A stretch of DNA of 64,000 nucleotides from Burkholderiaceae bacterium (GTDB taxonomy: Bacteria; Pseudomonadota; Gammaproteobacteria; Burkholderiales; Burkholderiaceae_C): assembly GCA_018780645.1 (NCBI GenBank), contig JADMJJ010000010.1:1-64000 (forward strand). The letters are read 5' to 3'. Below are positions 24,814 through 33,653 of this stretch, piece by piece. Positions within the stretch are counted from its first letter, which is position 1, and each line of letters starts with the position of its first letter. The notes beneath the pieces were generated by a model. That model was not told the origin of the DNA. It saw nothing but the letters and a program-made list of their open reading frames with translations, and made no database searches. The translations under genes and the position numbers were made by a program.

Positions 24814-25232
24814 AAGCATCAAAAGTCGTCCGTGTCCTGATCACCGCCGGCCTGGTGGCAGGTCTTGCCGGTCTGCAGACCCCGGTGCTGGCCCAGCTGT
24901 CGGAGGCCAGCGTGCTCTCAGGCCTGCCGATCGCCGTGTCGGTGGCCGCGCCGGTGATGCTGCTGTCGGCCGGCGCGATGCTCACCGTGGTGGCCGTCGA
25001 GGCCTCGGCCGCCGGCACCGTCTGCGTGCTGGAGCGGGCCTCCGACGGCGCCCGTGCCTCGATCAAGCTCAGTGCCCAGCTGGCCGGTGGCGTGTCGATG
25101 GTGGCGGGCACGGCCGTGCTGGTCACGGCCATGAGCACCGGCTACCTGCTATCGGCCGCCGGCGCGGCGGTGGCCTTCATACCAAACGAGATCGGCAAGG
25201 CCTTGCTCTACAACGAGCGGGTGACACGGTGA
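24810..25232 (+). CDS. Small exported/membrane protein, unknown
   Basis: The 140-aa protein has an N-terminal signal sequence (VLITAGLVAGLAGLQTPVLA), a hydrophobic region (~42-70), a cysteine-containing middle (AAGTVCVLERASDGARASI) and a second hydrophobic region (~90-128). I do not recognise a named family. It overlaps both neighbours by 4 bp (ATGA upstream, GTGA downstream), so it is translated together with the YiaA/B and DUF2145 proteins and probably works with them at the inner membrane or periplasm. Confidence 0.78.
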   Translation: MKASKVVRVLITAGLVAGLAGLQTPVLAQLSEASVLSGLPIAVSVAAPVMLLSAGAMLTVVAVEASAAGTVCVLERASDGARASIKLSAQLAGGVSMVAGTAVLVTAMSTGYLLSAAGAAVAFIPNEIGKALLYNERVTR

Positions 25233-26011
25233 CGCGCCATCCGCTGCTTGGCGCCCTGCTGCTGGCCCTGTGCCTGAACAGTATGAGCGCCCATGCCGGC
25301 CGCAGCTGTGAGCCCAAGCCGCCCAGCGCGAACTCGGTGCAACGCGCGCTGACCCTGGCCGAGCACACCGCCGCCAAGCTCGACGCCAGCGGCGCCCATG
25401 TGGTGATGCTGGCCCGTGTGGGCCAGAACCTCAGCGAATACGGCCTGCGCTACTCGCATCTTGCCTTCGCCTACCGCGAGGGCGCGCAGTGGCGCGTGAT
25501 GCACAAGCTCAATCAGTGCGGCACGCCGCGCGCGGCACTGTACCGCCAGGGCCTGGGCGAGTTCTTTCTCGATGATCTCTACGACTTCGAGGCCGGCCTG
25601 GTGGTGCTGGCGCCGGAGGTGCAGGCCCGGCTGCTGCCGCTGCTGCGCGACAACGCCCAGGTAGCACGGCTGAACACACCGGCCTACAGCATGCTGGCCT
25701 ATCCCTGGGCCTTGACCTACCAGCAATCGAACCAATGGGCGATCGAAACGCTGGCCATGGCGCAGGACCCGGGCGCTACCAGCCGCGAACGGGCCCAGGC
25801 CTGGCTGAAGCTGAAGGACTATCAGCCGACCACGCTGAAGATCTCGGCCATGAAGCGGCTGGGCGCGCGGGTGACGGCCGCTAACATCGCCTTCGATGAC
25901 CATCCCAGCGCCAAGCGCTTTTCCGATCGGATAGAAACCGTCACCGTCGACTCGGTCTTTGCCTGGCTGCCCCGCGCGGGCCTGGGCGAGCCCGCGCAAG
26001 TGATACGGTAG
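25229..26011 (+). CDS. DUF2145 family exported protein
   Basis: The 260-aa protein has a signal peptide (~1-23, ending SMSAHA) and the DUF2145 signatures: YSHLAFAYREG, VMHKLNQCG and LYRQGLGEFFLDDLYDFE. The conserved His and Cys in this order are reminiscent of papain-like folds, but no activity is established. The start is GTG overlapping the upstream stop. It precedes the MFS-acyltransferase gene by 23 bp. Confidence 0.85.
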   Translation: MTRHPLLGALLLALCLNSMSAHAGRSCEPKPPSANSVQRALTLAEHTAAKLDASGAHVVMLARVGQNLSEYGLRYSHLAFAYREGAQWRVMHKLNQCGTPRAALYRQGLGEFFLDDLYDFEAGLVVLAPEVQARLLPLLRDNAQVARLNTPAYSMLAYPWALTYQQSNQWAIETLAMAQDPGATSRERAQAWLKLKDYQPTTLKISAMKRLGARVTAANIAFDDHPSAKRFSDRIETVTVDSVFAWLPRAGLGEPAQVIR

Positions 26012-26034
26012 CCACAAGAACACCGGGAGTTACC

Positions 26035-27924
26035 TTGAGCGCACACGACCATCCGAACCAGTTCGCCCTGCTCTCGCAGCGCCGCTTCGCGCCCTTTTTC
26101 TGGACCCAGTTCCTCGGCGCCGGCAATGACAATCTATTCAAGTTCGCCTTCACCGTGCTGGTCACCTACCAGCTGCAGGTGGCCTGGCTGCCGCCGGCGC
26201 TGGCCGGCCTGGTGATAGGCGCGCTGTTCATCCTGCCCTTTCTGTTCTTCTCGGCCACCAGCGGCCAACTGGCCGACAAGTATGACAAGACGACCCTGAT
26301 CCGCTTCGTCAAGACGCTGGAGATCGGCATCATGATCCTGGCGGCGATCGGCTTTGTGCTGGCCCAGGTGCATCTGCTGCTGGCCTGCGTGTTCCTGATG
26401 GGCCTGCACTCGACGCTGTTCGGTCCGGTCAAGTTCGCCTACCTGCCCCAGCATCTGAACGAGCGCGAGCTGACCGGCGGCAACGGCATGGTCGAGATGG
26501 GCACTTTCGTCGCCATCCTGCTGGGCAATGTGGCCGGCGGCCTGCTGATCGCGCTGCCCGGCATTGGCGCCCAGGCGGTGGCCGTGGCCTGCATAGGCGT
26601 GGCGGTGCTGGGGCGCCTCAGCGCGCAGATGGTGCCGCAGTCGCCGGCCACCGACCCAACGCTCAAGATCAACTGGAACCCGGTCACCGAGACCTGGCGC
26701 AATCTGAAGCTGGCCCACGGCAATCTGGTCGTGTTCCGATCGCTCTTGGGCATCTCCTGGATGTGGTTCTTCGGCGCCGTGTTCCTGTCGCAGTTTCCGT
26801 CGTTCGCCAAGGAGGTGCTGCATGGCGACGAGCAGGTCGCCTCGCTGCTGCTGGTGGTGTTCTCGGTCGGCATAGGCACCGGCTCGCTGCTGTGCGAGAT
26901 GCTCAGCAAGCGCCATGTCGAGATCGGCCTGGTGCCGCTGGGCGCGATCGGCATGAGTGTGTTCGCGATCGATCTGTACTTCGCTTCGCGCGGGTTGCCC
27001 GCTGCGCCGCTGATGTCGGCCGGCGCCTTCCTGGCCCAGCCGGCGCACTGGCGGGTGATGGCCGACCTGGCCCTGCTGTCGCTGTTCGCCGGCCTGTACA
27101 GCGTGCCGATGTATGCGCTGATTCAGCTGCGCTCACCGGCCACGCACCGCGCCCGCATCATCGCCGCCAACAACATCCTGAATGCGCTGTTCATGATCGG
27201 CAGCAGCGTGATCGCCGGGGCCCTGCTCGGCGCGGGCTTCAGCGTGCCCCAGGTGTTCCTGTTCACCGGCATCGCCAATGCGCTGGTGGCCGTCTACATC
27301 TTCCTGCTGATGCCCGAGTACCTGCTTCGCTTCATCGCCTTCATTGCCTCGCGCTGTATCTACCGCTTCAAGGTCACGGGCGACGAGAACATCCCGCTGC
27401 AGGGCCCGGCCATCCTGGTCTGCAACCACGTCAGCTTCATCGATGCCATCCTGGTGATGGCGGCCAGTCCGCGGCCGATTCGCTTTCTGATGGACCACCG
27501 CATCTTCCAGCTGCCGGTGCTGGGCTGGCTGTTCAAGCTCGGCAAGGCGATACCGATTGCGCCGCAGAAGGACGACCCCGCCGCCTACGAGCGCGCCTTC
27601 GCCGAGGCCCGCGCCGTGCTGGAAGAAGGCGAGATGCTGTGCATCTTCCCCGAGGGCGGCATCACCCGCGATGGCAGCCTGGGCGAGTTCAAGGGCGGCA
27701 TCATGAAGATTCTGCAGACACATCCGGTGCCCGTCGTGCCGCTGGCCCTGCAAAACCTTTGGGGCTCCTACTTCTCCCGCGTGCATGAGGGCCAGGCAAT
27801 GGTGCGGCCCTTCCGCCGCGGCGTCTGGAGCCGGGTCGGGCTGGTGGCAGGCACGCCGGTCGAGGCCACCGCCGTCACGCCGGCGGGACTGCGTGAACGT
27901 GTCGCCGGCCTGCTGGCGAATTGA
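26035..27924 (+). CDS. MFS transporter-PlsC acyltransferase fusion (lysophospholipid recycling type)
   Basis: The 629-aa protein joins a 12-helix MFS transporter (~1-425, LplT-like: FWTQFLGAGNDNLFKFAFTVLV) to a PlsC acyltransferase. The PlsC part shows NHVSFID catalytic motif I (~465), FPEGGITRDG motif III (~540) and VVPLALQN. In E. coli, LplT flips lysophospholipids inward and Aas re-acylates them; here transporter and acyltransferase are one chain without the Aas acyl-ACP synthetase domain. It starts at TTG with GGGAGT upstream. It is the last gene of the YiaA/B operon, which suggests an envelope-lipid role. Confidence 0.9.
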   Translation: MSAHDHPNQFALLSQRRFAPFFWTQFLGAGNDNLFKFAFTVLVTYQLQVAWLPPALAGLVIGALFILPFLFFSATSGQLADKYDKTTLIRFVKTLEIGIMILAAIGFVLAQVHLLLACVFLMGLHSTLFGPVKFAYLPQHLNERELTGGNGMVEMGTFVAILLGNVAGGLLIALPGIGAQAVAVACIGVAVLGRLSAQMVPQSPATDPTLKINWNPVTETWRNLKLAHGNLVVFRSLLGISWMWFFGAVFLSQFPSFAKEVLHGDEQVASLLLVVFSVGIGTGSLLCEMLSKRHVEIGLVPLGAIGMSVFAIDLYFASRGLPAAPLMSAGAFLAQPAHWRVMADLALLSLFAGLYSVPMYALIQLRSPATHRARIIAANNILNALFMIGSSVIAGALLGAGFSVPQVFLFTGIANALVAVYIFLLMPEYLLRFIAFIASRCIYRFKVTGDENIPLQGPAILVCNHVSFIDAILVMAASPRPIRFLMDHRIFQLPVLGWLFKLGKAIPIAPQKDDPAAYERAFAEARAVLEEGEMLCIFPEGGITRDGSLGEFKGGIMKILQTHPVPVVPLALQNLWGSYFSRVHEGQAMVRPFRRGVWSRVGLVAGTPVEATAVTPAGLRERVAGLLAN

Positions 27925-27944
27925 GCACGCGCTATCCTTCCAGG

Positions 27945-28469
27945 ATGCCAACGCTAACCCTCTGCGCACTCACCACGTCCGACCACGACGAGCTGACAGC
28001 CTTCGAGTTCCGCAACCGCGAGTTCTTCGAATCATGGATCAATGCCCGCCCGGAGGCCTACTACGCCCCCGGCGGAATTGCCGCCGCGATAGCCGCGGCG
28101 CAGCAAGATGCCTCGCGAGATCTTGCCTATCAATACCTGCTTCGCGAAGACGGCACTCTGGTCGCCCGTGTCAATCTCACCCAGGTCAAGCGAGCCCACT
28201 ATCACTGCGCCTCGCTGGGCTATCGGGTGGGTGCCGAACACAATGGGCGGGGCCTTGCCAAGGCGGCCGTGCGCCTGGCGAGAGATCAGGCCTTTTCGGC
28301 GCTCTCCTTGCATCGGATCGAGGCCACCTGCCGGCCGGAGAATCCGGCTTCGATTCACGTGCTGGCGGCCAACGGCTTTGTCCAGTTCGGGCATGCCAGG
28401 CGCTGCTTTCAGCTTGGCGGCTCATGGTTCGACCTCTTGCACTTTGAAGCACATGCCCAGACCATTTGA
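27945..28469 (+). CDS. GNAT acetyltransferase (RimJ/RimL-like)
   Basis: The 174-aa protein matches RimJ/RimL-type N-acetyltransferases: FEFRNREFFESWINARPEAYY near the N-terminus, LGYRVGAEHNGRGLAKAAVRL as the acetyl-CoA loop, and LHRIEATCRPENPASIHVLAANGFVQ (quoted in part: RPENPASIHVLAANGF). Family members acetylate ribosomal-protein N-termini or small amines. I chose ATG at 27945, with CAGG close upstream; a TTG at 27921 overlapping the previous stop is possible. Confidence 0.87.
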   Translation: MPTLTLCALTTSDHDELTAFEFRNREFFESWINARPEAYYAPGGIAAAIAAAQQDASRDLAYQYLLREDGTLVARVNLTQVKRAHYHCASLGYRVGAEHNGRGLAKAAVRLARDQAFSALSLHRIEATCRPENPASIHVLAANGFVQFGHARRCFQLGGSWFDLLHFEAHAQTI

Positions 28470-28549
28470 AGCGCCCGGAAGCCGTTGACACACAGGGGCT
28501 GGGCTGCCGAAGCATCCATCGCCTTGACCACATTCAGACGGAGAACCCC

Positions 28550-28939
28550 ATGATCCAAGGCTCTTGTCACTGCGGCGCAGTCAGCTGGTCATTCAAGGGC
28601 ATGCCCGAGGGGGCGACGGCCTGCAACTGCACGGTCTGTCGCCGCTACGGCACCTTGTGGGCCTATGACTATGAAGGCGAGGGCATCCATGTCTCGGGGC
28701 CGACCCGGGCCTACGTCCGCGGCAAGGCGATCGAGTTCCACTTCTGTCCGGGCTGCGGCTGCGTGTCCCACTGGCGTGCGCAATCCCAGGGCGAGGACGG
28801 ACGGCGACGGATCGCGGTCAATCTGCGGCTGACCGAACCTGGGCCCATCGCCCAGGTGCCTATCGATCACTTCGACGGGCTGGACAGCTTTGATGACCTG
28901 CCGCGAGACGGCCGATGCGTCGCCGACTATTGGTTCTAG
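28550..28939 (+). CDS. GFA/CENP-V family zinc protein (short)
   Basis: The 129-aa protein opens GSCHCGAVSW and carries NCTVCRRYGTLW and FCPGCGCVSHW, the three cysteine clusters of the GFA fold. GGAG sits 7 bases before the ATG. It is distinct in length and sequence from the 160-aa homologue at 20954. Function beyond zinc binding is unknown. The DUF1801 gene follows 17 bp later. Confidence 0.87.
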   Translation: MIQGSCHCGAVSWSFKGMPEGATACNCTVCRRYGTLWAYDYEGEGIHVSGPTRAYVRGKAIEFHFCPGCGCVSHWRAQSQGEDGRRRIAVNLRLTEPGPIAQVPIDHFDGLDSFDDLPRDGRCVADYWF

Positions 28940-28956
28940 GCGCGGAGGCCTCTTCA

Positions 28957-29349
28957 ATGAAGATGATACTGACCACGGCCACCAGCCCCGACGAATACAT
29001 CGACTGCCTCGCCGGCTGGCAGAAAAGCTACGCCGAGGCGCTGCGCGACGCCGTGCGCGCCACGGCGCCCGAGCTTCAGGAACGGCTGAAGTGGGGTCAT
29101 CTGGTCTATTTCAACAACGGCCCGGTGCTGATCATCCGCGCGGAGCCGACGCGGGTGCTGTTCGCCTTTTTCCGGGGTAAGCGGCTACTGCACATCGAGC
29201 CGCGGCTGAAGCCGGGGGGCAAATATGAGTTGGCCACCCTCGAACTCCGCCAGGACACGCCCCTGCTGCGCGACACCGTGGTGCAGCTCGCCGAAGCGGC
29301 CGCCCGCTTGAACCTGGCCGTGGGCGACTCGACGAAAGCAACACCCTAG
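28957..29349 (+). CDS. DUF1801 (YdhG-like) protein
   Basis: The 130-aa protein matches DUF1801: an N-terminal helix (YIDCLAGWQKSYAEALRDAV), ELQERLKWGHLVYF and a basic strand VLFAFFRGKRLL. Family members are small cytosolic alpha/beta proteins distantly like frataxin folds, with no agreed function. A GGAGG eight bases before the ATG at 28957 fixes the start; an ATG 42 bp upstream overlaps the GFA gene and lacks a ribosome site. Confidence 0.8.
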   Translation: MKMILTTATSPDEYIDCLAGWQKSYAEALRDAVRATAPELQERLKWGHLVYFNNGPVLIIRAEPTRVLFAFFRGKRLLHIEPRLKPGGKYELATLELRQDTPLLRDTVVQLAEAAARLNLAVGDSTKATP

Positions 29350-29804
29350 CCCGCCAGCGCCTCGCTCCAGCGCCGCTGCATCTCCTCGGGCGTCACTTCC
29401 TGCAGCCGGGTGGCGACATGCCAGCGGTGGCCGAAGGGGTCGATCAGCATGCCGCAGCGGTCGCCGTAAAACTCGTCCTTGGCGACGCGCAGCGTCGTGG
29501 CGCCCAGCGCCTCGGCGCGCGCCATCGTGTCATCCACATCGGCCACGTACAGGTGGATGGCCACCGGCGTGCCGCCGATGCTCACCGGCCCCAGAGCGCC
29601 GAAGTCGGGGTATTCGTCGGCCAGCATGAAACAGGAGTCACCTATGCGCAGCTCGGCATGGCCGATCTTGCCGCCGGGCTCGGCCAGGCGGAAGGATTCG
29701 GTGGCGCCAAAGGCCTGTACGTAGAAGCGAATAGCCCGGGCGGCGTCGGCCACGACCAGATAGGGCTTCAGGCAACCGGAGGGCACTGTGCGGGCAGCTG
29801 TCAT
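29346..29804 (-). CDS. VOC-family (PhnB/glyoxalase-like) protein
   Basis: The 152-aa protein has one VOC module pair: KPYLVVADAARAIRFYVQAFGA, IGHAELRIGDSCFMLADE, VAIHLYVADVDDTMARAEALGA and LIDPFGHRWHVAT. This follows the PhnB-like metal-ligand pattern (His in GHAE, Glu/His toward the C-terminus). The substrate is unknown. It is divergent from a TetR regulator across 54 bp holding a TACGT-T-ACGTA palindrome, so the regulator probably represses it. Confidence 0.88.
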   Translation of the reverse strand: MTAARTVPSGCLKPYLVVADAARAIRFYVQAFGATESFRLAEPGGKIGHAELRIGDSCFMLADEYPDFGALGPVSIGGTPVAIHLYVADVDDTMARAEALGATTLRVAKDEFYGDRCGMLIDPFGHRWHVATRLQEVTPEEMQRRWSEALAG

Positions 29805-29836
29805 GTTCGCTCCTTGTTAAACTATGAAAGATGAAT

Positions 29837-29847
29837 TACGTTACGTA
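29837..29847. promoter_or_regulatory. Candidate TetR operator
   Basis: The 11-bp perfect palindrome TACGT-T-ACGTA lies in the centre of the 54-bp AT-rich gap between the VOC-protein and TetR start codons. A short divergent gap with one central palindrome is the usual arrangement for TetR autoregulation. Binding not shown. Confidence 0.45.
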
Positions 29848-29858
29848 TCGTTCCATAA

Positions 29859-30494
29859 ATGCCAGCGACCGTCAAGCCCGCTGATGCGGAGGAGGCCAGG
29901 CCCCGCGCCCGCGGCCGCCCGCGCAGCCTGACCTCGCGCGATGCCATCCTGAAGGCCGCCCGCGAGCTGATGGACCAGCTGGGCCCTGCCGGTGTGACGA
30001 TGGAGGCGGTGGCGGCACGGGCCGGTGTCGGCAAGCCGACGGTCTATCGCTGGTGGCCCGACCGCCATGCGGTGGCCATGGCGGCGCTGATGGAGGCCCA
30101 GCCCTCGGACCAGCCTGCAGCCATTGCAAAGCGCACGCGCACCTTGCAGGCCGCGTTGGCCCAGCAGATGCAGGACATTGCCGACACCTTCGGCAGCCCC
30201 AGGGGCCGCAGCGTGGCCAGCATGATTGCCGCCTCGGACCCGAACACCGAGCTGTCCAAGGCCTTCCGCAACCATTTCGTGCTGGCGCGGCGCGAGGAGG
30301 GCCGGGGCCTGCTGCAGGAGGCGCTGCAGCGGGGCGAGCTGCGCGAGGGCCTGGACCTGGACGTGACCCTGGACCTGCTCTACGGCCCGCTGTTCTTCCG
30401 GCTGCTGCTGGGCCATGCGCCGCTGGACGCGGCTTTCGTCAAGCAATTGCTGGGGCAGGTGCTGCTGGGACTGCGAAGCGGCGACGGAAACTAA
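29859..30494 (+). CDS. TetR/AcrR family transcriptional regulator
   Basis: The 211-aa protein has an HTH at ~28-72 (ILKAARELMDQLGPAGVTME, AVAARAGVGKPTVYRWW) after a basic GRPR segment, and a C-terminal helical domain ending in a TetR_C-type DLLYGPLFFRLLLGH region. The likely target is the divergent VOC gene and itself. The MalT-like regulator gene follows 25 bp later, so both regulators may share a transcript. Confidence 0.9.
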   Translation: MPATVKPADAEEARPRARGRPRSLTSRDAILKAARELMDQLGPAGVTMEAVAARAGVGKPTVYRWWPDRHAVAMAALMEAQPSDQPAAIAKRTRTLQAALAQQMQDIADTFGSPRGRSVASMIAASDPNTELSKAFRNHFVLARREEGRGLLQEALQRGELREGLDLDVTLDLLYGPLFFRLLLGHAPLDAAFVKQLLGQVLLGLRSGDGN

Positions 30495-30519
30495 ACTGCA
30501 GGCTGACGGAAGCCAACCG

Positions 30520-33192
30520 ATGCAGACCCCGACCTTTGCCCGCGTCAAGATCCAGCCGCCGCGCCCGCGGCCAGGGTTGATCGCGCGCAGCCGGCTGGAC
30601 CAGCCGCTGGCCGCGGCGCTGGCCAGCTGCCGCCTGGTGCTGCTGTCGGCCCCTGCCGGCTTTGGCAAGACCGCCGCGCTGACGCAGCAGATCGCCACCC
30701 TGCCACCCAGCACCGCCCTGGCCTGGGTGGCGGCCGATGCCGACGACGACCTGAACCGCCTGGCCGCCTGCCTGGTGGCGGCGCTGGACCCGTTCGACCT
30801 GCCCTGGCGCAGCTCGCCCGAGGCGATGGTGGCCATGCAGGATGGCAGCCGCGCGGCGCGCCAGGCCCTGGCCTCGGAGCTGCTGAATGCGCTGGATGCC
30901 ACCGAGGTGGCCCGCGGCCTGATCGTCATCGACGATGCCCACCGCATCGAGGACCCCGCCGTGTTCGATTGGCTGGGTCTCTTGATCGCACGACTGCCGC
31001 CGCACTGGGGCATGGTGATCTCCAGCCGGGTTGATCCGCCGCTGCCGCTGGCCAAGTGGCGGGCGGCCGGCGAGCTGGCCGAATTCCGCCAGGAGGATCT
31101 GCGCTTCGATCAGGGCGAGGTCGAGCATCTGGTGGCCTCGGCGGGCCATCAGCGCATCGAGGCCGACAGCCTGCTGCAACGCACCCAGGGTTGGGCCGCC
31201 GGCCTGAGCCTGGCGCTGAGCGCCCGCCAGCGCGGTGGCGGCGCCACCTTGACCACCCGCCATATGTTCGACTACATGGCCTCCGAGGTGCTGGACGATA
31301 TGCCCGAGGCGCTGCGCCTGTTCCTGCTGCGCTGCTCGGTGCTGCCCGAGCTGACGCCGGAGCGCTGCGCCGCCGTCTCGGGCGATGCCCAGGCGGCGCT
31401 GCTGCTGGAGGAGGTCGAGCGCCGCGGCCTGTTCGTGACCGTGCTCGCCGAAGAAGGCGAGAGCGGGCGGACCTTGAGCCTGCACGATCTGTTCCGCGAC
31501 TGCCTGGACGACCGCCTGCGCCGCGAGCGCCCGGGCGAGCTGGTCGAGTTGCTCAAGCGCGCCGCGCGTAGCGATGACGACCCGGCCCGCCGCATCGGTT
31601 ATCTGCTGCGTGCCGGTGCCTGGGACGAGGCCGAGCAGGTGTTGGGCGAGGTCGGCGCCGAGCTGCTGACCGAGGGCGCCGTGTCCACCGTGCAGCGCTT
31701 CGTCGATCAGTTTCCGGCCGAGTTTCGCGACCAGGCGCCGCTGCTGCAGCTGGTGCGCGGCCTGGTCGGCTGGGCGCGCTGGGACTGGCCCATGATGTGC
31801 GAGGCCACGCAGCGGGCCGTGCAGGGCTTTGCCCGGCGCGGCGAACGCAATCTGGAGCTGCGTGCGCTGTCGTACCACGCGATCGCGCTCAGCGGCCTGG
31901 GCGATGAGCATGCATCCCGGGCGGCCTACGAGGCCCTGATCCAGCAGCCCATAGACACCGAGACGCGCTGCCGGGCCCAGCTGGCGGCCTGCTGGCATGC
32001 GCTGGGCGACGGCCAGCGCCACCGCTTCGCCCCGCTGTGGCGCGAGATCGTCGAGGGCCTGGAACAGCTGCCAAGCCTGGCGCGATGGTATGAGTGCTCG
32101 CCCCTGCCCACCTTCGTGGGCGCCCAGGGCATGCGAGCGCCGCTGCAGCGCTATGTCGATGGCGTGGCCGCACGCCTGCCCGACGGCACCACCGCGCTGG
32201 GCGCGGTGAATGTGATGATCAGCGGCTGGCTGCAGCTCTGGGCCGGCGACGTGGCGGCGGCCGAGGCCTCGGCCGAGCTGGCCGAAGCGCATTGCCGCTG
32301 GCTGGGCCGTCCGGCCAATGTGCAGGCCATGGTCAGCATGCTGATGGCCACGGTGCATGCGGTGCGTGGCCGGCGCGAGGCTGCCAGCGCCTGCATGGCC
32401 GGCCTGATCGTCCAGATGAGCGCCGGCCAGGCGGAGCACAAGCGCCCGCAGCAACTCGCGTTCGTTCTGTTCCATGCCATCCGCGTGGCCGTGGTTGCCG
32501 ATGACAGCGCCACCCTGCAGCGCCTGGCCGTCGTGCTGCGCGCGAGCTATCCGCCCTCGGAGTGGGCCGTCGACGTCGATCAACGTATGACGCTGCCCGC
32601 CCACCTGGCCATGGCCGAGGGGCGGATGGAGCAGGCCTGCACGCACTGGCGCCGGGCGCTGGACCATGAGGAGCATATCGATGTGTTCGGCCAGGGGCTG
32701 GAAACACGCCTCCGACTGGCCGATGCGCTGCTGCAATCGGTCGGCCCGGCCGGGCGGGCCGAGGCCGCGCAACACCTGGCGCCGGTGTTCGAGCGGGTGC
32801 GCGGCAGCGGCGAATGCGGCGGCGTGCTGATGGCCGGGCCGCAGGTGCTGGCCCGCCTGGCCGAGCAGGACTGGCAGGGTGCCCTGCCGGCGGGCGATGC
32901 CGCGCAGCTGCGCACCTGGGCCGAGCTGACCGCCGCGCTGCGCGCCACCACGCCGCCGGGGAGCCAGGCGCAGGCCCAGGGTGCGGCCCAGGCGCTGAGC
33001 ACAAGGGAGCTGGAGGTGCTGCAGCGCATCGCCGCCGGCGACAGCAACAAGCTGATCGCCCGCGCCTTCGACTTGAGCCCGCACACGGTGAAGCGCCATG
33101 TGGCCAATATCTTCGACAAGCTGGGCCTGTCCTCACGCGGCCAGGCGGCGGCCTGGTTGCACTCAAGGCAGCAGCAAGACCCGACGACCTAG
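30520..33192 (+). CDS. MalT-like ATP-dependent LuxR-family regulator
   Basis: The 890-aa protein has a signal-transduction ATPase at the N-terminus (Walker A SAPAGFGKT near 45; Walker B LIVIDDAHRIED near 150). A long helical, TPR-like middle (~370-810) follows, and then a C-terminal LuxR HTH (LSTRELEVLQRIAAGDSNKL, SPHTVKRHVANIFDKLGL). This LAL/MalT architecture is an inducer-dependent, ATP-requiring activator. The start is ATG after GACGGAAG. Its inducer and regulon are unknown; the next gene is a small cupin. Confidence 0.9.
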   Translation: MQTPTFARVKIQPPRPRPGLIARSRLDQPLAAALASCRLVLLSAPAGFGKTAALTQQIATLPPSTALAWVAADADDDLNRLAACLVAALDPFDLPWRSSPEAMVAMQDGSRAARQALASELLNALDATEVARGLIVIDDAHRIEDPAVFDWLGLLIARLPPHWGMVISSRVDPPLPLAKWRAAGELAEFRQEDLRFDQGEVEHLVASAGHQRIEADSLLQRTQGWAAGLSLALSARQRGGGATLTTRHMFDYMASEVLDDMPEALRLFLLRCSVLPELTPERCAAVSGDAQAALLLEEVERRGLFVTVLAEEGESGRTLSLHDLFRDCLDDRLRRERPGELVELLKRAARSDDDPARRIGYLLRAGAWDEAEQVLGEVGAELLTEGAVSTVQRFVDQFPAEFRDQAPLLQLVRGLVGWARWDWPMMCEATQRAVQGFARRGERNLELRALSYHAIALSGLGDEHASRAAYEALIQQPIDTETRCRAQLAACWHALGDGQRHRFAPLWREIVEGLEQLPSLARWYECSPLPTFVGAQGMRAPLQRYVDGVAARLPDGTTALGAVNVMISGWLQLWAGDVAAAEASAELAEAHCRWLGRPANVQAMVSMLMATVHAVRGRREAASACMAGLIVQMSAGQAEHKRPQQLAFVLFHAIRVAVVADDSATLQRLAVVLRASYPPSEWAVDVDQRMTLPAHLAMAEGRMEQACTHWRRALDHEEHIDVFGQGLETRLRLADALLQSVGPAGRAEAAQHLAPVFERVRGSGECGGVLMAGPQVLARLAEQDWQGALPAGDAAQLRTWAELTAALRATTPPGSQAQAQGAAQALSTRELEVLQRIAAGDSNKLIARAFDLSPHTVKRHVANIFDKLGLSSRGQAAAWLHSRQQQDPTT

Positions 33193-33302
33193 GGTTGCCA
33201 CCAGGGATCACCCCCTGGAATGGCGCCGCATGGTTCTTTCGGGCGATGTGGTCGCGTCAAGCAATGCGCAGACTGCGGGCACCAACACCCCGAACATCCG
33301 CC

Positions 33303-33653
33303 ATGCTCATCGTCAACCATGCCGTCCTGCCCATCGAACTGCACGCCGGCTGGCACAGCCAGTGCGTGGCCGGCCCGGCCCTGGGCTGCGCCGGCTTCGA
33401 GGTACGCCTGATCGAGCTCGATGCCTGGGCCAGCTCCGATGTCAGCGTGCACCCCGGCGAGCGCGTGCTGCTGGTGCAGGCCGGCAGCGGCAAGCAGCGG
33501 CTGGACGGCGAGCCGCAGCACTTTCTCGCCCCCTGTACCCTGCACGTGCCGGCCCGGGCTCGGCATCAGCTGTGCAATTGCGGCGCCACGCCGCTGCGCG
33601 TGGTCGAGATCAGCGGGCCCAGCTGCGCAGCTCCTGGGCCTTGCTGCGGCTGA
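33303..33653 (+). CDS. Small cupin-domain protein
   Basis: The 116-aa protein shows a cupin-like strand order: FEVRLIELDAWASSDVSVHPGERVLLVQAG, then a QRLDGEPQHFLAPCTLHVPARARHQLCN segment (read in part here), ending TPLRVVEI. One HPGE motif and a late HQL stand where metal ligands usually sit; the first motif is incomplete. The last 44 bp overlap, tail to tail, the C-terminal coding region of the LytTR regulator on the other strand. It is 110 bp after the MalT-like gene. Confidence 0.65.
   Translation: MLIVNHAVLPIELHAGWHSQCVAGPALGCAGFEVRLIELDAWASSDVSVHPGERVLLVQAGSGKQRLDGEPQHFLAPCTLHVPARARHQLCNCGATPLRVVEISGPSCAAPGPCCG

Noticed and set aside
30439-33099. 886-codon antisense frame opposite the MalT-like gene
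   Set aside because: Gln/His/Gly-rich with no recognisable motif, exactly covering a well-supported regulator; a codon-bias shadow.
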